This document shows positions 18,749 through 27,210 of a DNA stretch of 64,000 bases, in pieces. Both the position numbers and the translations under genes were made by a program. The stretch is taken from positions 124,001 to 188,000 of the forward strand of contig NZ_JBKGXS010000004.1 of assembly GCF_046546475.1 (NCBI RefSeq). Reading direction: 5' to 3'. How positions within the stretch are numbered: position 1 is the first letter of the stretch; each line of letters begins with the position of its first letter. The notes under the pieces are model-generated. The model did no database searches. It was not told where the DNA came from and saw only the letters and a list, made by a program, of their open reading frames with translations. The stretch is from Pseudonocardia phyllosphaerae. Its GTDB lineage: Bacteria > Actinomycetota > Actinomycetes > Mycobacteriales > Pseudonocardiaceae.

Positions 18749-20149
18749 TTGCTTCTCACCTCGCTCACCCGGCCCCAGGACCTCGACCGCGCGGTCGTCG
18801 TCGGCGACGACGTGCTGTCCCGCGCCGGGCTCGTCGACGCGGCGGGCCGGTTCGCGGCGGGGATCCCCGGCGACGGGCCGGTGGCGGTGTGCGCGACGGC
18901 GTCGATGGACACGGTCGTCGCGGCCGTCGGCTGCCTGCTCGCGGGGGTGCCGGTGGTGCCGGTGCCGCCGGACTCCGGGCCTGCCGAGCGCGACCACGTG
19001 CTGCGCGACTCCGGCGCGGCGGCGTGGGCCGGTGAGCGGCCCGACGAGGTCACGTTGCCGCAGGTCCGCCCGGGTGCGGAGCCGGTCGCACCGGTGGAGA
19101 CCGACCCGGAGCGCACGGCGATGCTGCTCTACACGTCGGGGACGACCGGAGCGCCGAAGGGCGCGGAGCTGTCCGGGCGCGCGATCGCCGCCGGGCTCGA
19201 CGGCCTGTTCGACGTGTGGGGCTGGACGCCGGACGACACCGTCGTGCACGGGCTGCCGCTGTTCCACGTGCACGGCCTGATCCTCGGGGTGCTGGGGGCG
19301 CTGCGGATCGGGTCGCGCGTCGTGCACACGGTGAAGCCGGAGCCCGCCCGCTACGCCGCCGTCGCCCGGTCCGAGCACCCGGGGACGATGTACTTCGGCG
19401 TCCCGACGGTGTGGAACCGGATCGTCGCCGATCCCGATGCGGCACAGGCCCTGGCGAACGCCCGGCTGCTGGTGTCGGGCAGCGCCCCACTGCCGGAGTC
19501 GCTGTTCTCCCGGATCGCCGAGCTGACCGGGCAGGCCCCCGTCGAGCGCTACGGCATGACCGAAACGATGATCACGCTCAGCGCGCGGGCCGGCGGCGAG
19601 CGCCGCGCCGGTTGGGTCGGGCTGCCGGTCCCCGGGGCCGAGACCCGCCTCGTTCCCGCCTCCGACGAGGACACCACTCCGGTGCCCGACGACGGCGAGA
19701 CCGTCGGCCGGTTGGAGGTCCGCGGCCCGATGCTGTTCTCCGGCTACCGCAACCGGCCCGACGCGACCGCCGAGTCCGACGCCGGCGACGGCTGGTTCCG
19801 CACCGGTGACCTCGCCGTCCGCGACGCGGCGGGTTTCCACCGCATCGTCGGCCGGGAGTCCACCGACCTGATCAAGTCCGGCGGGTACCGGATCGGCTCC
19901 GGCGAGATCGAGGCGGTGCTGCTGGACCACCCGGACGTCGCCGAGGTCGCGGTCGTCGGGGAGCCCGACGACGATCTGGGGCAGCGGATCGTCGCCTACG
20001 TGGTCGGCGAGGGCGGGACAGAGCAGGAGCTGATCGACCACGTCGCCGCGAAGCTGTCCCGGCACAAGCGGCCGCGGGAGGTGCGGTTCGTCGACGCACT
20101 CCCCCGCAACCCGATGGGAAAGGTACAGAAGAAGCGGCTGGGGCGGTAA
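18749..20149 (+). CDS. fadD36: Short acyl-CoA synthetase (AMP-forming), FadD36-like
   Basis: Adenylates a carboxylic acid and transfers it to CoA. The 466-residue protein is shorter than standard FadD enzymes and collinear with mycobacterial FadD36, sharing the opening LL(L/A)SL and internal blocks. The P-loop LLYTSGTTGAPKG is at about 126-138, VERYGMTETMITL marks the acyl-binding region, and GWFRTGDLAV the adenylate site. The C-terminus has LPRNPMGKVQKK with the catalytic lysine. TTG 18749 is chosen because CGGAGG lies 5-6 bases before it and the homologous N-terminus begins there. Substrate is unknown; malonate or medium-chain acids are possible. A VOC gene follows nine bases later. Confidence 0.9.
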   Translation: MLLTSLTRPQDLDRAVVVGDDVLSRAGLVDAAGRFAAGIPGDGPVAVCATASMDTVVAAVGCLLAGVPVVPVPPDSGPAERDHVLRDSGAAAWAGERPDEVTLPQVRPGAEPVAPVETDPERTAMLLYTSGTTGAPKGAELSGRAIAAGLDGLFDVWGWTPDDTVVHGLPLFHVHGLILGVLGALRIGSRVVHTVKPEPARYAAVARSEHPGTMYFGVPTVWNRIVADPDAAQALANARLLVSGSAPLPESLFSRIAELTGQAPVERYGMTETMITLSARAGGERRAGWVGLPVPGAETRLVPASDEDTTPVPDDGETVGRLEVRGPMLFSGYRNRPDATAESDAGDGWFRTGDLAVRDAAGFHRIVGRESTDLIKSGGYRIGSGEIEAVLLDHPDVAEVAVVGEPDDDLGQRIVAYVVGEGGTEQELIDHVAAKLSRHKRPREVRFVDALPRNPMGKVQKKRLGR

Positions 20150-20158
20150 GCAGGAGCC

Positions 20159-20545
20159 ATGCCCTGTACCTTCAACCACTCCATCCTCGCCGCCCGCGAC
20201 CGTGAGGTCTCCGCGGCGTTCTTCCGGCACGTCCTCGAAGCGGCCGAGGCGCCGTCGTGGGGGCCGTTCACCAACGTTCTGCTCGACGGCGGCGTCATGA
20301 TCCAGTTCGCCGATCTGTCCGTCGAGGAGCACCCGGAGATCCAGCCTCAGCACTACGCGTTCCTGGTCGACGACGCCTTGTTCGACCGGGCGCTGGCGAA
20401 GCTGGACACCGACGGGACCGCCTACTGGGCGGACCCGCAGCGCACCCGGCCGGGCGAGATCAACCACGAACACGGCGGCCGCGGCGTGTACTTCTGCGAT
20501 CCGGCTGGGCACTACCTGGAGCTGATCACCCAGCCGTACCTGTGA
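20159..20545 (+). CDS. VOC-family (glyoxalase/dioxygenase-like) protein
   Basis: A 128-residue single-domain vicinal oxygen chelate protein. It begins FNHSILAARDREVSAAFF, with a metal-ligand histidine in the first beta strand, and ends GRGVYFCDPAGHYLELITQPYL, with the glutamate ligand. CAGGAG precedes the ATG. It follows the acyl-CoA synthetase gene by nine bases and precedes the sugar importer by 34. Co-transcription is likely with the former and possible with the latter. The reaction is not predictable; relatives are glyoxalases, epimerases or resistance proteins. Confidence 0.88.
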   Translation: MPCTFNHSILAARDREVSAAFFRHVLEAAEAPSWGPFTNVLLDGGVMIQFADLSVEEHPEIQPQHYAFLVDDALFDRALAKLDTDGTAYWADPQRTRPGEINHEHGGRGVYFCDPAGHYLELITQPYL

Positions 20546-20579
20546 GACGGTGATCGCCATCGCGGCCGGAGGGGGACCG

Positions 20580-21473
20580 ATGGCGACACCGGTACGGAGG
20601 AGGTCCCGGAGCCGGGACACCCGGACCGCCTATCTGCTGCTCGCGCCGAGCCTGGTCGGCGTGGTGCTGTTCCTGGCCGTCCCGGTGCTCATCGTGTTCG
20701 GGCTGTCGTTCTTCCGCTGGGACGTCCTCGGACCGGTCACGTTCGCCGGGTTCGACAACATCACCGAGGTCGCCGCCGACGACCGGTTCGCCCGGTCGCT
20801 GCTGGTCACGGCGGTGTTCGTGCTGATCGTCATCCCGCTGCAGACGGTGCTCGGGCTCGGCCTCGCGCTGCTGATGCACCGCGGCCTGCCGGGCACCTCG
20901 GCGTTCCGGACGATCTTCGTGCTGCCCTGGGTGTGCGCGCCGCTCGCGCTCGGCGTCATGTGGCGGTGGATCCTCGCCCCCACCGACGGCGCCCTGAACG
21001 CGCTGCTCGGCACCCGCGTCGCGTGGCTCGCCGACCCGGCGCTCGCGCTGCCCTCGGTGGCCGCGGTGACGGCGTGGACGCAGGTCGGCTACGTCGCGCT
21101 GTTCTTCCTCGCGGGCCTGCGCAACGTGCCGGAGTCGGTGATCGAGGCCGCCCGGCTCGACGGCGCGTCGTCGTGGCGGCTGTTCTCCCGGATCGTGCTG
21201 CCGCTGCTGCGCCCGACGCTGTTCTTCGTCCTGGTCACCGGCGTGATCTCCAGCTTCCAGACCTTCGACGCCGTCTACGCGCTGACGCCGAAGGGCGGCC
21301 CGTCGGGCGTCACCGACGTCGTCGCCGGCCGGATCTACTACGCCGCGTTCACCGACCGCGAGGTCGGGCAGGCCGCGGTGATGGCCGTCGTGCTGTTCCT
21401 GGTCCTGGCCGTGGTGACGGTGGCCCAGCAGCGGTGGTTCGCCCGCCGCACGACCTACGAGCTGGACACGTGA
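20580..21473 (+). CDS. Carbohydrate ABC importer permease (MalF type)
   Basis: A 297-residue inner-membrane permease with six membrane segments. It carries the EAA coupling loop EAARLDGASSWRLFSRIVLPLL that contacts the ATPase. ATG 20580 follows GGAGGGGG. The stop overlaps the next permease start by four bases (GTGA). With the second permease and the lipoprotein it forms a CUT1-type sugar importer. No ATPase gene is present, so a shared MsiK/UgpC-type ATPase encoded elsewhere is presumed. The sugar is unknown. Confidence 0.92.
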   Translation: MATPVRRRSRSRDTRTAYLLLAPSLVGVVLFLAVPVLIVFGLSFFRWDVLGPVTFAGFDNITEVAADDRFARSLLVTAVFVLIVIPLQTVLGLGLALLMHRGLPGTSAFRTIFVLPWVCAPLALGVMWRWILAPTDGALNALLGTRVAWLADPALALPSVAAVTAWTQVGYVALFFLAGLRNVPESVIEAARLDGASSWRLFSRIVLPLLRPTLFFVLVTGVISSFQTFDAVYALTPKGGPSGVTDVVAGRIYYAAFTDREVGQAAVMAVVLFLVLAVVTVAQQRWFARRTTYELDT

Positions 21474-22306
21474 GCACGCCCCGCCGGTCCCGCGTCGCCG
21501 ACGCGGGGATCTACCTGCTCCTGCTCGCGGGCGCCGTGCTGACCGTGGCGCCGTTCCTGCTGAGCGTGCTGACGGCGCTGAAGTCGCCGAACCAGTTCTC
21601 CGCGCAGCCGGTGCTCACCCCGCCCGCGCCGCCGACGGGGGCGAACGTCGCGGAGCTGTTCTCCCGCTACGACTTCGTCGTGCCGGTCGCGGTGACCGCC
21701 CAGGTCGTCGTCGTGATCCTGGTCGGGCAGATCGTGTTCTCGATCCTGGCCGCCTACGCGTTCGCCCGCCTGGAGTTCCCGGGGCGCGACGCGGTGTTCT
21801 GGCTGTACCTGGCGACGCTGATGGTCCCGCAGGCGGTGACCATCGTGCCGCTGTACCTGATGATGGCCGGGGCCGGGCTGCGGAACACGTTCTGGGCGCT
21901 GGTGCTGCCCTACGTCCTCGGCTCGCCGTACGCGATCTTCCTGCTGCGCGAGTACTTCCGCGGCATCCCGCAGGACCTGATCGACGCCGCCCGGCTCGAC
22001 GGCTGCGGCACGCTCGGGACCCTGCGCCACGTCGTCGTGCCGATGAGCCGGCCGATCATCACGACGCTGGCCGTGATCACCGTCGTCACGCACTGGAACA
22101 ACTTCCTGTGGCCGCTGGTGATCACCGCGGGGCCGCGCTGGCAGGTGCTGACCGTGGCCACCGCCGGGCTGCAGAGCCAGTACAACGGCAACTGGACGCT
22201 GGTCATGGCGGCGACGACGCTGGCGACGATCCCGCTGGTGCTGCTGTTCCTGGTGTTCCAGCGCGGCATCGTCCGGTCGATCACCATCACCGGCGGGTTC
22301 CGGTGA
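21470..22306 (+). CDS. Carbohydrate ABC importer permease (MalG type)
   Basis: A 278-residue second permease of the importer with six membrane segments. The EAA loop reads DAARLDGCGTLGTLRHVVVP, and the C-terminus ends RSITITGGFR, the usual MalG-type ending. GTG 21470 overlaps the preceding stop and its own stop overlaps the next start by four bases, which indicates coupled translation of a three-gene operon. Confidence 0.92.
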   Translation: MSTPRRSRVADAGIYLLLLAGAVLTVAPFLLSVLTALKSPNQFSAQPVLTPPAPPTGANVAELFSRYDFVVPVAVTAQVVVVILVGQIVFSILAAYAFARLEFPGRDAVFWLYLATLMVPQAVTIVPLYLMMAGAGLRNTFWALVLPYVLGSPYAIFLLREYFRGIPQDLIDAARLDGCGTLGTLRHVVVPMSRPIITTLAVITVVTHWNNFLWPLVITAGPRWQVLTVATAGLQSQYNGNWTLVMAATTLATIPLVLLFLVFQRGIVRSITITGGFR

Positions 22307-23664
22307 GCCGCACCGACTCCGTACCTCCTGCCTCCCACTCCGCGGTGTCCCGTCGTGCCGTGCTCGGGGCCGGGGCCGCGGGTCTGCTGGCGGCGGCCGG
22401 GTGCTCGCCGTACTCCCCCGACGCCGGGAACCCACCGGGCGTCACGACCGTGACGTTCCGGCTCTGGGACGACTCGGTGCTGCCCGCCTACCGGGCGTCG
22501 TTCGACGAGTTCTCCCGGCGCAACCCCGACATCCGGGTGCAGTTCCTGCAGGTGCCGTTCTCCGACTATTTCACCTCGCTGCCGCTCGACGTCGCGGGCG
22601 GGAACGCGACCGACGTCTACTGGCTCAACGCCGCGAACGCCGCCGCCTACGTCGACGCCGGGAAGCTGATCGACGTCGGCATCGAGCTCGCCGACCAGCG
22701 CAAGCAGTGGGCGGCGTCGGCGGTGCAGGAGTACACCCGTGGCGGACGGCTGTGGGGTGTGCCGGCCATGACCGACGGCCGGATCGCCGTCTACTACAAC
22801 CGGGCGATGGTCGCCGCGGCCGGCGTCGACGTCGACCGGCTTCGCTGGGACCCGGTGGACCGCAGCGTCGACACCCTGCTGCCGGCCGCCCGGCGGCTGA
22901 CCCGCGACCGCGCCGGACGCACCGCGGACCAGCCGGGCTTCGACCCGGGATCGGTCGTGCAGTACGGCTACAACGCCGCCCGGGACCTGCAGGCGATCTA
23001 CTACAACTTCCTCGGCTCCAACGGCGCCCGCTTCCAGACGCCCGACGACACGTTCGATTTCGCGACCCCGGCCGGGGAGCAGGCGTTCGGCTACCTGGTG
23101 AACATGATCGACCGGGAGCGGGTGACGCCGTCGGCGGCGGACACCAACACCAACGGCGACTTCAGCCGCGACCAGTTCCTGCAGGGCAAGCTGGCGCTGT
23201 TCCAGAGCGGCACCTACAACCTGTCCAACGTCGCGGAGGGCGCGAAGTTCGACTGGGGTGTCGCGCCGCTGCCGGTGGGGCCGCGCGGGCAGGTCAGCGT
23301 CGTGAGCAGTGTGATCGCCGCCGGGAACGCCGACAGCCCGCACCACGAGCAGGTCCTGCGGGTGCTGCGCTGGCTCGGTTCGCCCGAGGGTGCAGCGCCG
23401 CTCGGGGCGAACGGCACGGCCCTGCCCGCGGTCACCGCCGCCCAGGCCGCGTACTACGCCTACTGGGCGCGCCGCGGCGTCGACACCCGCTGGTTCGGTG
23501 AGGCCGGCGGCACCGGCACGATCCCGGCGCCGTCCGGGCCGAAGTTCGAGGCGGCGTCGACGGCGATGGAACCGATCCTCAACGATGTCTTCGCCGCCGC
23601 GGTGCCGCTCGACGCCGGGCTGCGGCACGCGCAGGACGTCGGGAACGCAGCGGTGCGCGGCTGA
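22303..23664 (+). CDS. Extracellular sugar-binding lipoprotein of the ABC importer
   Basis: A 453-residue solute-binding protein anchored by a lipid. The N-terminus has SRRAVLGAGAAGLLAAAGC, with twin arginines, a hydrophobic stretch, and a lipobox cysteine at about residue 34. The mature part is a type-1 extracellular binding domain (VTFRLWDDSVLPAYRASFDEF, later DGRIAVYYNRAMV). It is encoded last, unlike most importer operons where the binding protein comes first. The ligand is unknown. A 549-base gap and hairpins follow. Confidence 0.92.
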   Translation: MSRTDSVPPASHSAVSRRAVLGAGAAGLLAAAGCSPYSPDAGNPPGVTTVTFRLWDDSVLPAYRASFDEFSRRNPDIRVQFLQVPFSDYFTSLPLDVAGGNATDVYWLNAANAAAYVDAGKLIDVGIELADQRKQWAASAVQEYTRGGRLWGVPAMTDGRIAVYYNRAMVAAAGVDVDRLRWDPVDRSVDTLLPAARRLTRDRAGRTADQPGFDPGSVVQYGYNAARDLQAIYYNFLGSNGARFQTPDDTFDFATPAGEQAFGYLVNMIDRERVTPSAADTNTNGDFSRDQFLQGKLALFQSGTYNLSNVAEGAKFDWGVAPLPVGPRGQVSVVSSVIAAGNADSPHHEQVLRVLRWLGSPEGAAPLGANGTALPAVTAAQAAYYAYWARRGVDTRWFGEAGGTGTIPAPSGPKFEAASTAMEPILNDVFAAAVPLDAGLRHAQDVGNAAVRG

Positions 23665-23856
23665 GATCGGCGGTCCGCAGGTTCCGGGACCACGCGTGAA
23701 CGGGCACACCGGCGATCCGGGCGCGATCCCGGCCGTTGGCTCCGGTCCCCGGGTACCTCAGCCGGTGAGGCATCGCCTCCGTCCGGGGCAACGGACAGCG
23801 GCCGGGTGCCCACCGAGCCCGCGGCCCTCCGGCGTCCCCGGCGGGGTGCTGTGCCG

Positions 23857-23883
23857 GAGATGCCTCAGCAGGTGAAGCATCTC
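23857..23883. terminator. Hairpin in the convergent gap
   Basis: GAGATGCCTCA pairs with TGAAGCATCTC across the loop GCAGG; ten pairs and one mismatch. It is suited to terminate either flanking transcript. Confidence 0.5.
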
Positions 23884-24067
23884 GGGGTACCCCACCCCGC
23901 GCCACCGCAGCCGCGTCGTCACACCCGCCGGCGGGCTCGGGGTCTGCCCGCGGCCGCCGTTGCTCCTCCCCTGGCGCCATCCAGCGACAGCGCCGGTCCG
24001 GTGCTTTCCCGGGCGACGTCGTGAGCGGTGTTGCGGGGTGTCGTCGTTTCATTGCCGGATCGCTGGC

Positions 24068-24084
24068 GTCAATGTTTCATTGAC
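24068..24084. repeat. Dispersed palindrome GTCAATG-TTT-CATTGAC, copy 2
   Basis: Identical 17 bases to 8008-8024 and in the same orientation, with extended flanking similarity. It lies between convergent gene ends, so it is not at a gene start. An additional GTTTCATTG half-site precedes it at 24046-24054. Confidence 0.7.
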
Positions 24085-24111
24085 ACTGAGATGGGGGCAC
24101 GGCCGGAGCCG

Positions 24112-24176
24112 GACGCTCACCTGTTGCGGCGAACGCTCACGTGATCATGCGAGCGTTCCCGTAACCGGTGAGCGTC
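24112..24176. repeat. Nested inverted repeat (65 bp)
   Basis: Outer arms are GACGCTCACC (24112-24121) and GGTGAGCGTC (24167-24176). Inner arms are GAACGCTC (24131-24138) and GAGCGTTC (24151-24158). It lies 38 bases beyond the cupin stop and could act as a terminator or be a small mobile-element remnant. Confidence 0.6.
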
Positions 24177-24213
24177 TGTGTGGCGCTCACCGAGCGGGGC
24201 TCGTGCGTGTGGG

Positions 24214-24672
24214 TCAGGGGTGCGGGTGGCCCGGGTCGACCCAGGGGACGTGTTCCGGGTCGGTGACGCCCTCGATGTCGAGGTTGACCACGATCGGCTC
24301 CTGCCCGGAGCGGGTGAGGACGCACTCGAGGGGCTCGTCGTCGAGGGCGTTGATCTCCTGGTGCGGAACGTAGGGCGGGACGAAGATGAACCCGCCCGGC
24401 CCGGCCTCGGCGGTGAACTCGAGGTGCTCGCCCCACTTCATCCGGGCCCGGCCGCGCACGACGTAGATGACGCTCTCCAGCTCGCCGTGGTGGTGCGCGC
24501 CGGTGCGGGCGCCCGGGTGGATCGTGACGGTCCCGGCCCACAGCTTCTCCGAGCCGGCCCGTTCCCCGGTGACCGCGGCGGCGCGGTGCATGCCGGGGGT
24601 CTGCGGGGTGTTGGTGTCCAGGGCGTCGCCGGGGATCACGCGGACGCCGTCGTTGCGCCAGTCGGTAGCCAC
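24214..24672 (-). CDS. Cupin-domain protein
   Basis: A 152-residue single-domain cupin. The metal-binding motif is visible as GAHHHGELESVIYVVRGRARMKW in pieces: three histidines and a glutamate in the first cupin motif, and PPYVPHQEIN with the last histidine in the second. GTG 24672 is chosen because TAGCGT lies exactly 7 bases upstream and no ribosome site is present. The earlier GTG 24696 is less supported. The promoter is nearly identical to that of egtA. It is the last gene of the leftward egt-methyltransferase-cupin series. The enzymatic or sensor role is unknown. Confidence 0.85.
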   Translation of the reverse strand: MATDWRNDGVRVIPGDALDTNTPQTPGMHRAAAVTGERAGSEKLWAGTVTIHPGARTGAHHHGELESVIYVVRGRARMKWGEHLEFTAEAGPGGFIFVPPYVPHQEINALDDEPLECVLTRSGQEPIVVNLDIEGVTDPEHVPWVDPGHPHP

Positions 24673-24678
24673 CCGCCC

Positions 24679-24684
24679 GACGCT
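24679..24684 (-). promoter_or_regulatory. Leaderless -10 element of the cupin gene
   Basis: Minus strand reads TAGCGT, CGGGCGG, then GTG. The hexamer fits TANNNT at a 7-base distance. The 16 bases through GTG match the egtA promoter at 14 positions. Confidence 0.6.
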
Positions 24685-24717
24685 AGCGCCCGGCACCGCG
24701 GAACGACGACCGGACGG

Positions 24718-25290
24718 TTACTCCCGCCCGGCCCGGAACCGGTAGGACCGCTCCCCCAGCTCGGTGCCCGGGCCGGTGAACCCGGCGGCACCGAGCCGCG
24801 CCGGCAGCGTCAGCGGGTCGACCGGGTTGAGAGTGTCGCCGACGTGGATCAGCCGGAACCGCAGGCTCATCCGCGAGTCGATCCCGGCGAACGCTCCCCC
24901 GGGCCGCAGCACGCGCGCGGCCTCGGCGAAGAGCCGGTCCTGCTCGGCCGGAGTCGGGACGTGGTGCAACATCGTGAAGCAGACGACGGCGTCGAAGCTC
25001 TCGTCCGGGAACGGCAGGTCCGCGCCGTCGCCGTGCCGGATGTCGACGCCCAGCTCGGCGCCGACGGTGTCGCGCAGGTCCGCGGCCATCGTCCCGTCCA
25101 CCTCGACGGCGGTCAGCGCCCCGGCGCGCGGGGCGAGCCAGCGGGTGGTGACGCCGTAGCCGGGGCCGATCTCCAGTACGTTCCCGGTGAGGTCGACGTC
25201 GCGGGTGGCCCACGGCAGCGTCGTGCCGTGCATGCGCTCCGCCCACTCCTCGGAGCGGCAGATCTTGCGGTGCAGCCGGTTCATCGCCAT
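24718..25290 (-). CDS. Class I SAM-dependent methyltransferase
   Basis: A 190-residue methyltransferase of the UbiE/type-11 kind. Motif I is VLEIGPGYGVTTRWLAP with the SAM-binding glycine loop. GDGADLPFPDESFDAVVCF gives motifs II-III, and RVLRPGGAF the post-motif. ATG 25290 is preceded by TAGCGT at 7 bases and no ribosome site, the same arrangement as egtA and the cupin. It lies 84 bases after egtD. Substrate unknown; the link with ergothioneine genes is positional only. Confidence 0.88.
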   Translation of the reverse strand: MAMNRLHRKICRSEEWAERMHGTTLPWATRDVDLTGNVLEIGPGYGVTTRWLAPRAGALTAVEVDGTMAADLRDTVGAELGVDIRHGDGADLPFPDESFDAVVCFTMLHHVPTPAEQDRLFAEAARVLRPGGAFAGIDSRMSLRFRLIHVGDTLNPVDPLTLPARLGAAGFTGPGTELGERSYRFRAGRE

Positions 25291-25297
25291 GCCGGAG

Positions 25298-25303
25298 ACG
25301 CTA
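25298..25303 (-). promoter_or_regulatory. Leaderless -10 element of the methyltransferase gene
   Basis: Minus strand TAGCGT, CTCCGGC, then ATG. It has the same hexamer and distance as at egtA and the cupin gene. Confidence 0.6.
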
Positions 25304-25374
25304 GAACCGCGCCCGGGCCGTGAGCGCCGTCCCGGCCGCCGCGACGAGCACGCGGCGGCCGGGACGACACGTGC

Positions 25375-26364
25375 TCAGACCGCGGTGGCCAGGGTCAGCG
25401 CGAAGCGGCCCTCCGGGTCGACCCAGCGCCGGGTCGTCTCGAAGCCGGCGTCGGTGAGCATCGCGTCGATCTGCTCGGGGCGGAACTTCGACGACACCTC
25501 GGTGGCGATCTCCTCCCCCGCGGTGAACGGCACGTCGAGGTCGAGGTCGGCGACGTGCACGGTCATGTCACGCCCGGCGCGCAGCCGCATCTCGATCCAG
25601 GCGTTGTCGGCGTCCCACACCGCGACGTGGGTGAACGCGTCGACGTCGAAGTCGGCGCCGAGCTCGCGGTTCACCACGTGCAGGACGTTGCGGTTGAACT
25701 CGGCGGTGACGCCTGCGGCGTCGTCGTAGGCGGGGATCATGGTGTCGACGTCGGTGACCAGCCCGGTGCCGAGCAGCAGCTGCTCACCGGGTGCGAGCAC
25801 CGAGCGGACGTGGGTGAGGAACTCGTGGCGCGGCACCGGGAGCAGGTTGCCGATCGTCCCGCCGAGGAAGGCGATCATGCGCTTGCCGCCGGGGTCGGCG
25901 CCGGGGAGCCGGTCGAGGTCGCGGGTGAAGTCCCCGACGACGCCGTGCAGCGCCAGGTCGGGGTAGGCGTCGTGCAGCTCGTCGAGGGCGCCGCGCAGCG
26001 CGGACTCGCTGACGTCCTGCGGGACGTAGCGGGTGAGCGTGCCGGTGCGGGTGAACGCGTCGAGCAGCAGGCGGGTCTTCGTGGAGGACCCGGACCCCAG
26101 CTCGACGACGGTGTCGGCCCCGGACGAGCGGGCGATGTCGTCGACCGAGTCGCGCAGCAGCGCGCGCTCGGTGCGGAACGGGTAGTACTCGGGCAGCTCG
26201 GTGATCTGCTCGAACAGGTCCGAGCCACGGGCGTCGTAGAACCACTTCGGCGGGAGTTCCTTGGGCGTCGCGGTCAGGCCCCGGGCGACGTCGGCGCGCA
26301 GGGCGCTACCGGCGTCGGTTCCGGTGAGGTGGACGTCCAGCTGGATCGTGCCGTGGGTGCTCAC
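25375..26364 (-). CDS. egtD: L-histidine N-alpha-methyltransferase (ergothioneine)
   Basis: Trimethylates histidine to hercynine with SAM, the first committed step of ergothioneine synthesis. The 329-residue protein has the family opening DVARGLTATPKELPPKWFYD, the SAM loop VVELGSGSSTKTRLLL, and FLGGTIGNL. C-terminal SSKFRPEQIDAML holds substrate contacts. GTG 26364 overlaps the egtC stop by four bases, so it is the last gene of the coupled egtABCD unit. Confidence 0.95.
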   Translation of the reverse strand: MSTHGTIQLDVHLTGTDAGSALRADVARGLTATPKELPPKWFYDARGSDLFEQITELPEYYPFRTERALLRDSVDDIARSSGADTVVELGSGSSTKTRLLLDAFTRTGTLTRYVPQDVSESALRGALDELHDAYPDLALHGVVGDFTRDLDRLPGADPGGKRMIAFLGGTIGNLLPVPRHEFLTHVRSVLAPGEQLLLGTGLVTDVDTMIPAYDDAAGVTAEFNRNVLHVVNRELGADFDVDAFTHVAVWDADNAWIEMRLRAGRDMTVHVADLDLDVPFTAGEEIATEVSSKFRPEQIDAMLTDAGFETTRRWVDPEGRFALTLATAV

Positions 26365-27209
26365 GGTGCTCCTAGCGCTTCAAGGGTGAGGTGGCCCGGG
26401 CGGGCCACCACCAGGTGCCGGTCGGGCACCCGGGTCCAGTCGGGGAACGCGTGCGTGGGCTCCGACGCCACCGTCACGGCGGCGGAACCCGGGTCGTCGG
26501 GGGCGGCGGGGAGCCCGGTGGCGGGAAGGTCGGCGGCAGGAAGTTCGGCGTCGGGGAGCGCGGCGGCCGATGAGGCGACGGCGGGGGTCTCGAGGACGGC
26601 CAGGGCGTGCCGCCACGCGGTCGCCCAGATCGTCGTGCCGTCGGTGAGCAGCAGGTTCAGCCGCGACCCGGGGGCGTCGCGGTCGACGCGCTCACAGGTC
26701 TCGGCGAGCACCGCGGCGGGGTCGTCCCCGGCGCGCAACCGGTGCCGGACCAGCGCCCACAGCACCGCCGCGTCGGTCGGCGCGTCGAGGGTCATCAGGT
26801 CCTCCACCGGCAGCGTCGATGCGGCCCCGGCCAGCGAGTCCGGCCATCCCCGGACGACGCCGTTGTGGCTGAACAGCCACGGCCCGTCGGTGAAGGGCAT
26901 GGCCGCGGTCTCGACGACGGGCATCCCGGTCGTGGCGGAGCGGACCGCCGCCAGCACCGCATGCGACGACGTCCCCGCCGCCAGCGACGCGAACGAGGTG
27001 TCCGCCCACAGCGGCTGCGCCGAGCGCACCCGCACCGGCTCGGCGCGGCCGGGCAGGTACCAGCCCGCGCCGGAGCCGTCGGCGTTGATCGTGCCGCCGC
27101 CGCGCATGTCGGCGGGTGCGTAGGACTGCGCGAGCAGGCCGTGCTCCGGTTCCACGAGCAGCGACGACAGCGTCCGCGGTGGTCCGATGTGGGCCAGGTG
27201 CCGGCACAC
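26361..27209 (-). CDS. egtC: Gamma-glutamyl-hercynylcysteine sulfoxide hydrolase
   Basis: Class II glutamine-amidotransferase fold enzyme that removes the glutamyl group from gamma-glutamyl hercynylcysteine sulfoxide. GTG 27209 is the right start because the next codon is the catalytic cysteine (VCRHLAH), exposed after removal of the initiator. GTSSHAVLAAVRSAT and LFSHNGVVRG are the Ntn-hydrolase substrate motifs. It starts one base after the egtB stop (TGAGGTG). The 282-residue length is a little above the family because of an Ala/Pro-rich stretch near the C-terminus (SSAAALPDAELPAADLPATG). Confidence 0.93.
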   Translation of the reverse strand: MCRHLAHIGPPRTLSSLLVEPEHGLLAQSYAPADMRGGGTINADGSGAGWYLPGRAEPVRVRSAQPLWADTSFASLAAGTSSHAVLAAVRSATTGMPVVETAAMPFTDGPWLFSHNGVVRGWPDSLAGAASTLPVEDLMTLDAPTDAAVLWALVRHRLRAGDDPAAVLAETCERVDRDAPGSRLNLLLTDGTTIWATAWRHALAVLETPAVASSAAALPDAELPAADLPATGLPAAPDDPGSAAVTVASEPTHAFPDWTRVPDRHLVVARPGHLTLEALGAP

Positions 27210-27210
27210 C

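Larger units (their letters stand above)
23665..24213. other. Convergent intergenic region with hairpins and a dispersed palindrome
   Basis: No credible gene in 549 bases. It holds a CCTCA-GCCGG-TGAGG mini-hairpin near 23757, a longer hairpin at 23857-23883, the second copy of the dispersed palindrome at 24068-24084, and a nested inverted repeat at 24112-24176. Open frames here have atypical proline/arginine-rich translations without homology. Confidence 0.6.

Noticed and set aside
18146..24672. Secondary-metabolite gene cluster (acyl-CoA synthetase, F420-type protein, VOC, methyltransferase, cupin)
   Set aside because: No synthase or carrier protein is present. The genes fall into separate transcription units, and the synthetase is a FadD36-type housekeeping enzyme.
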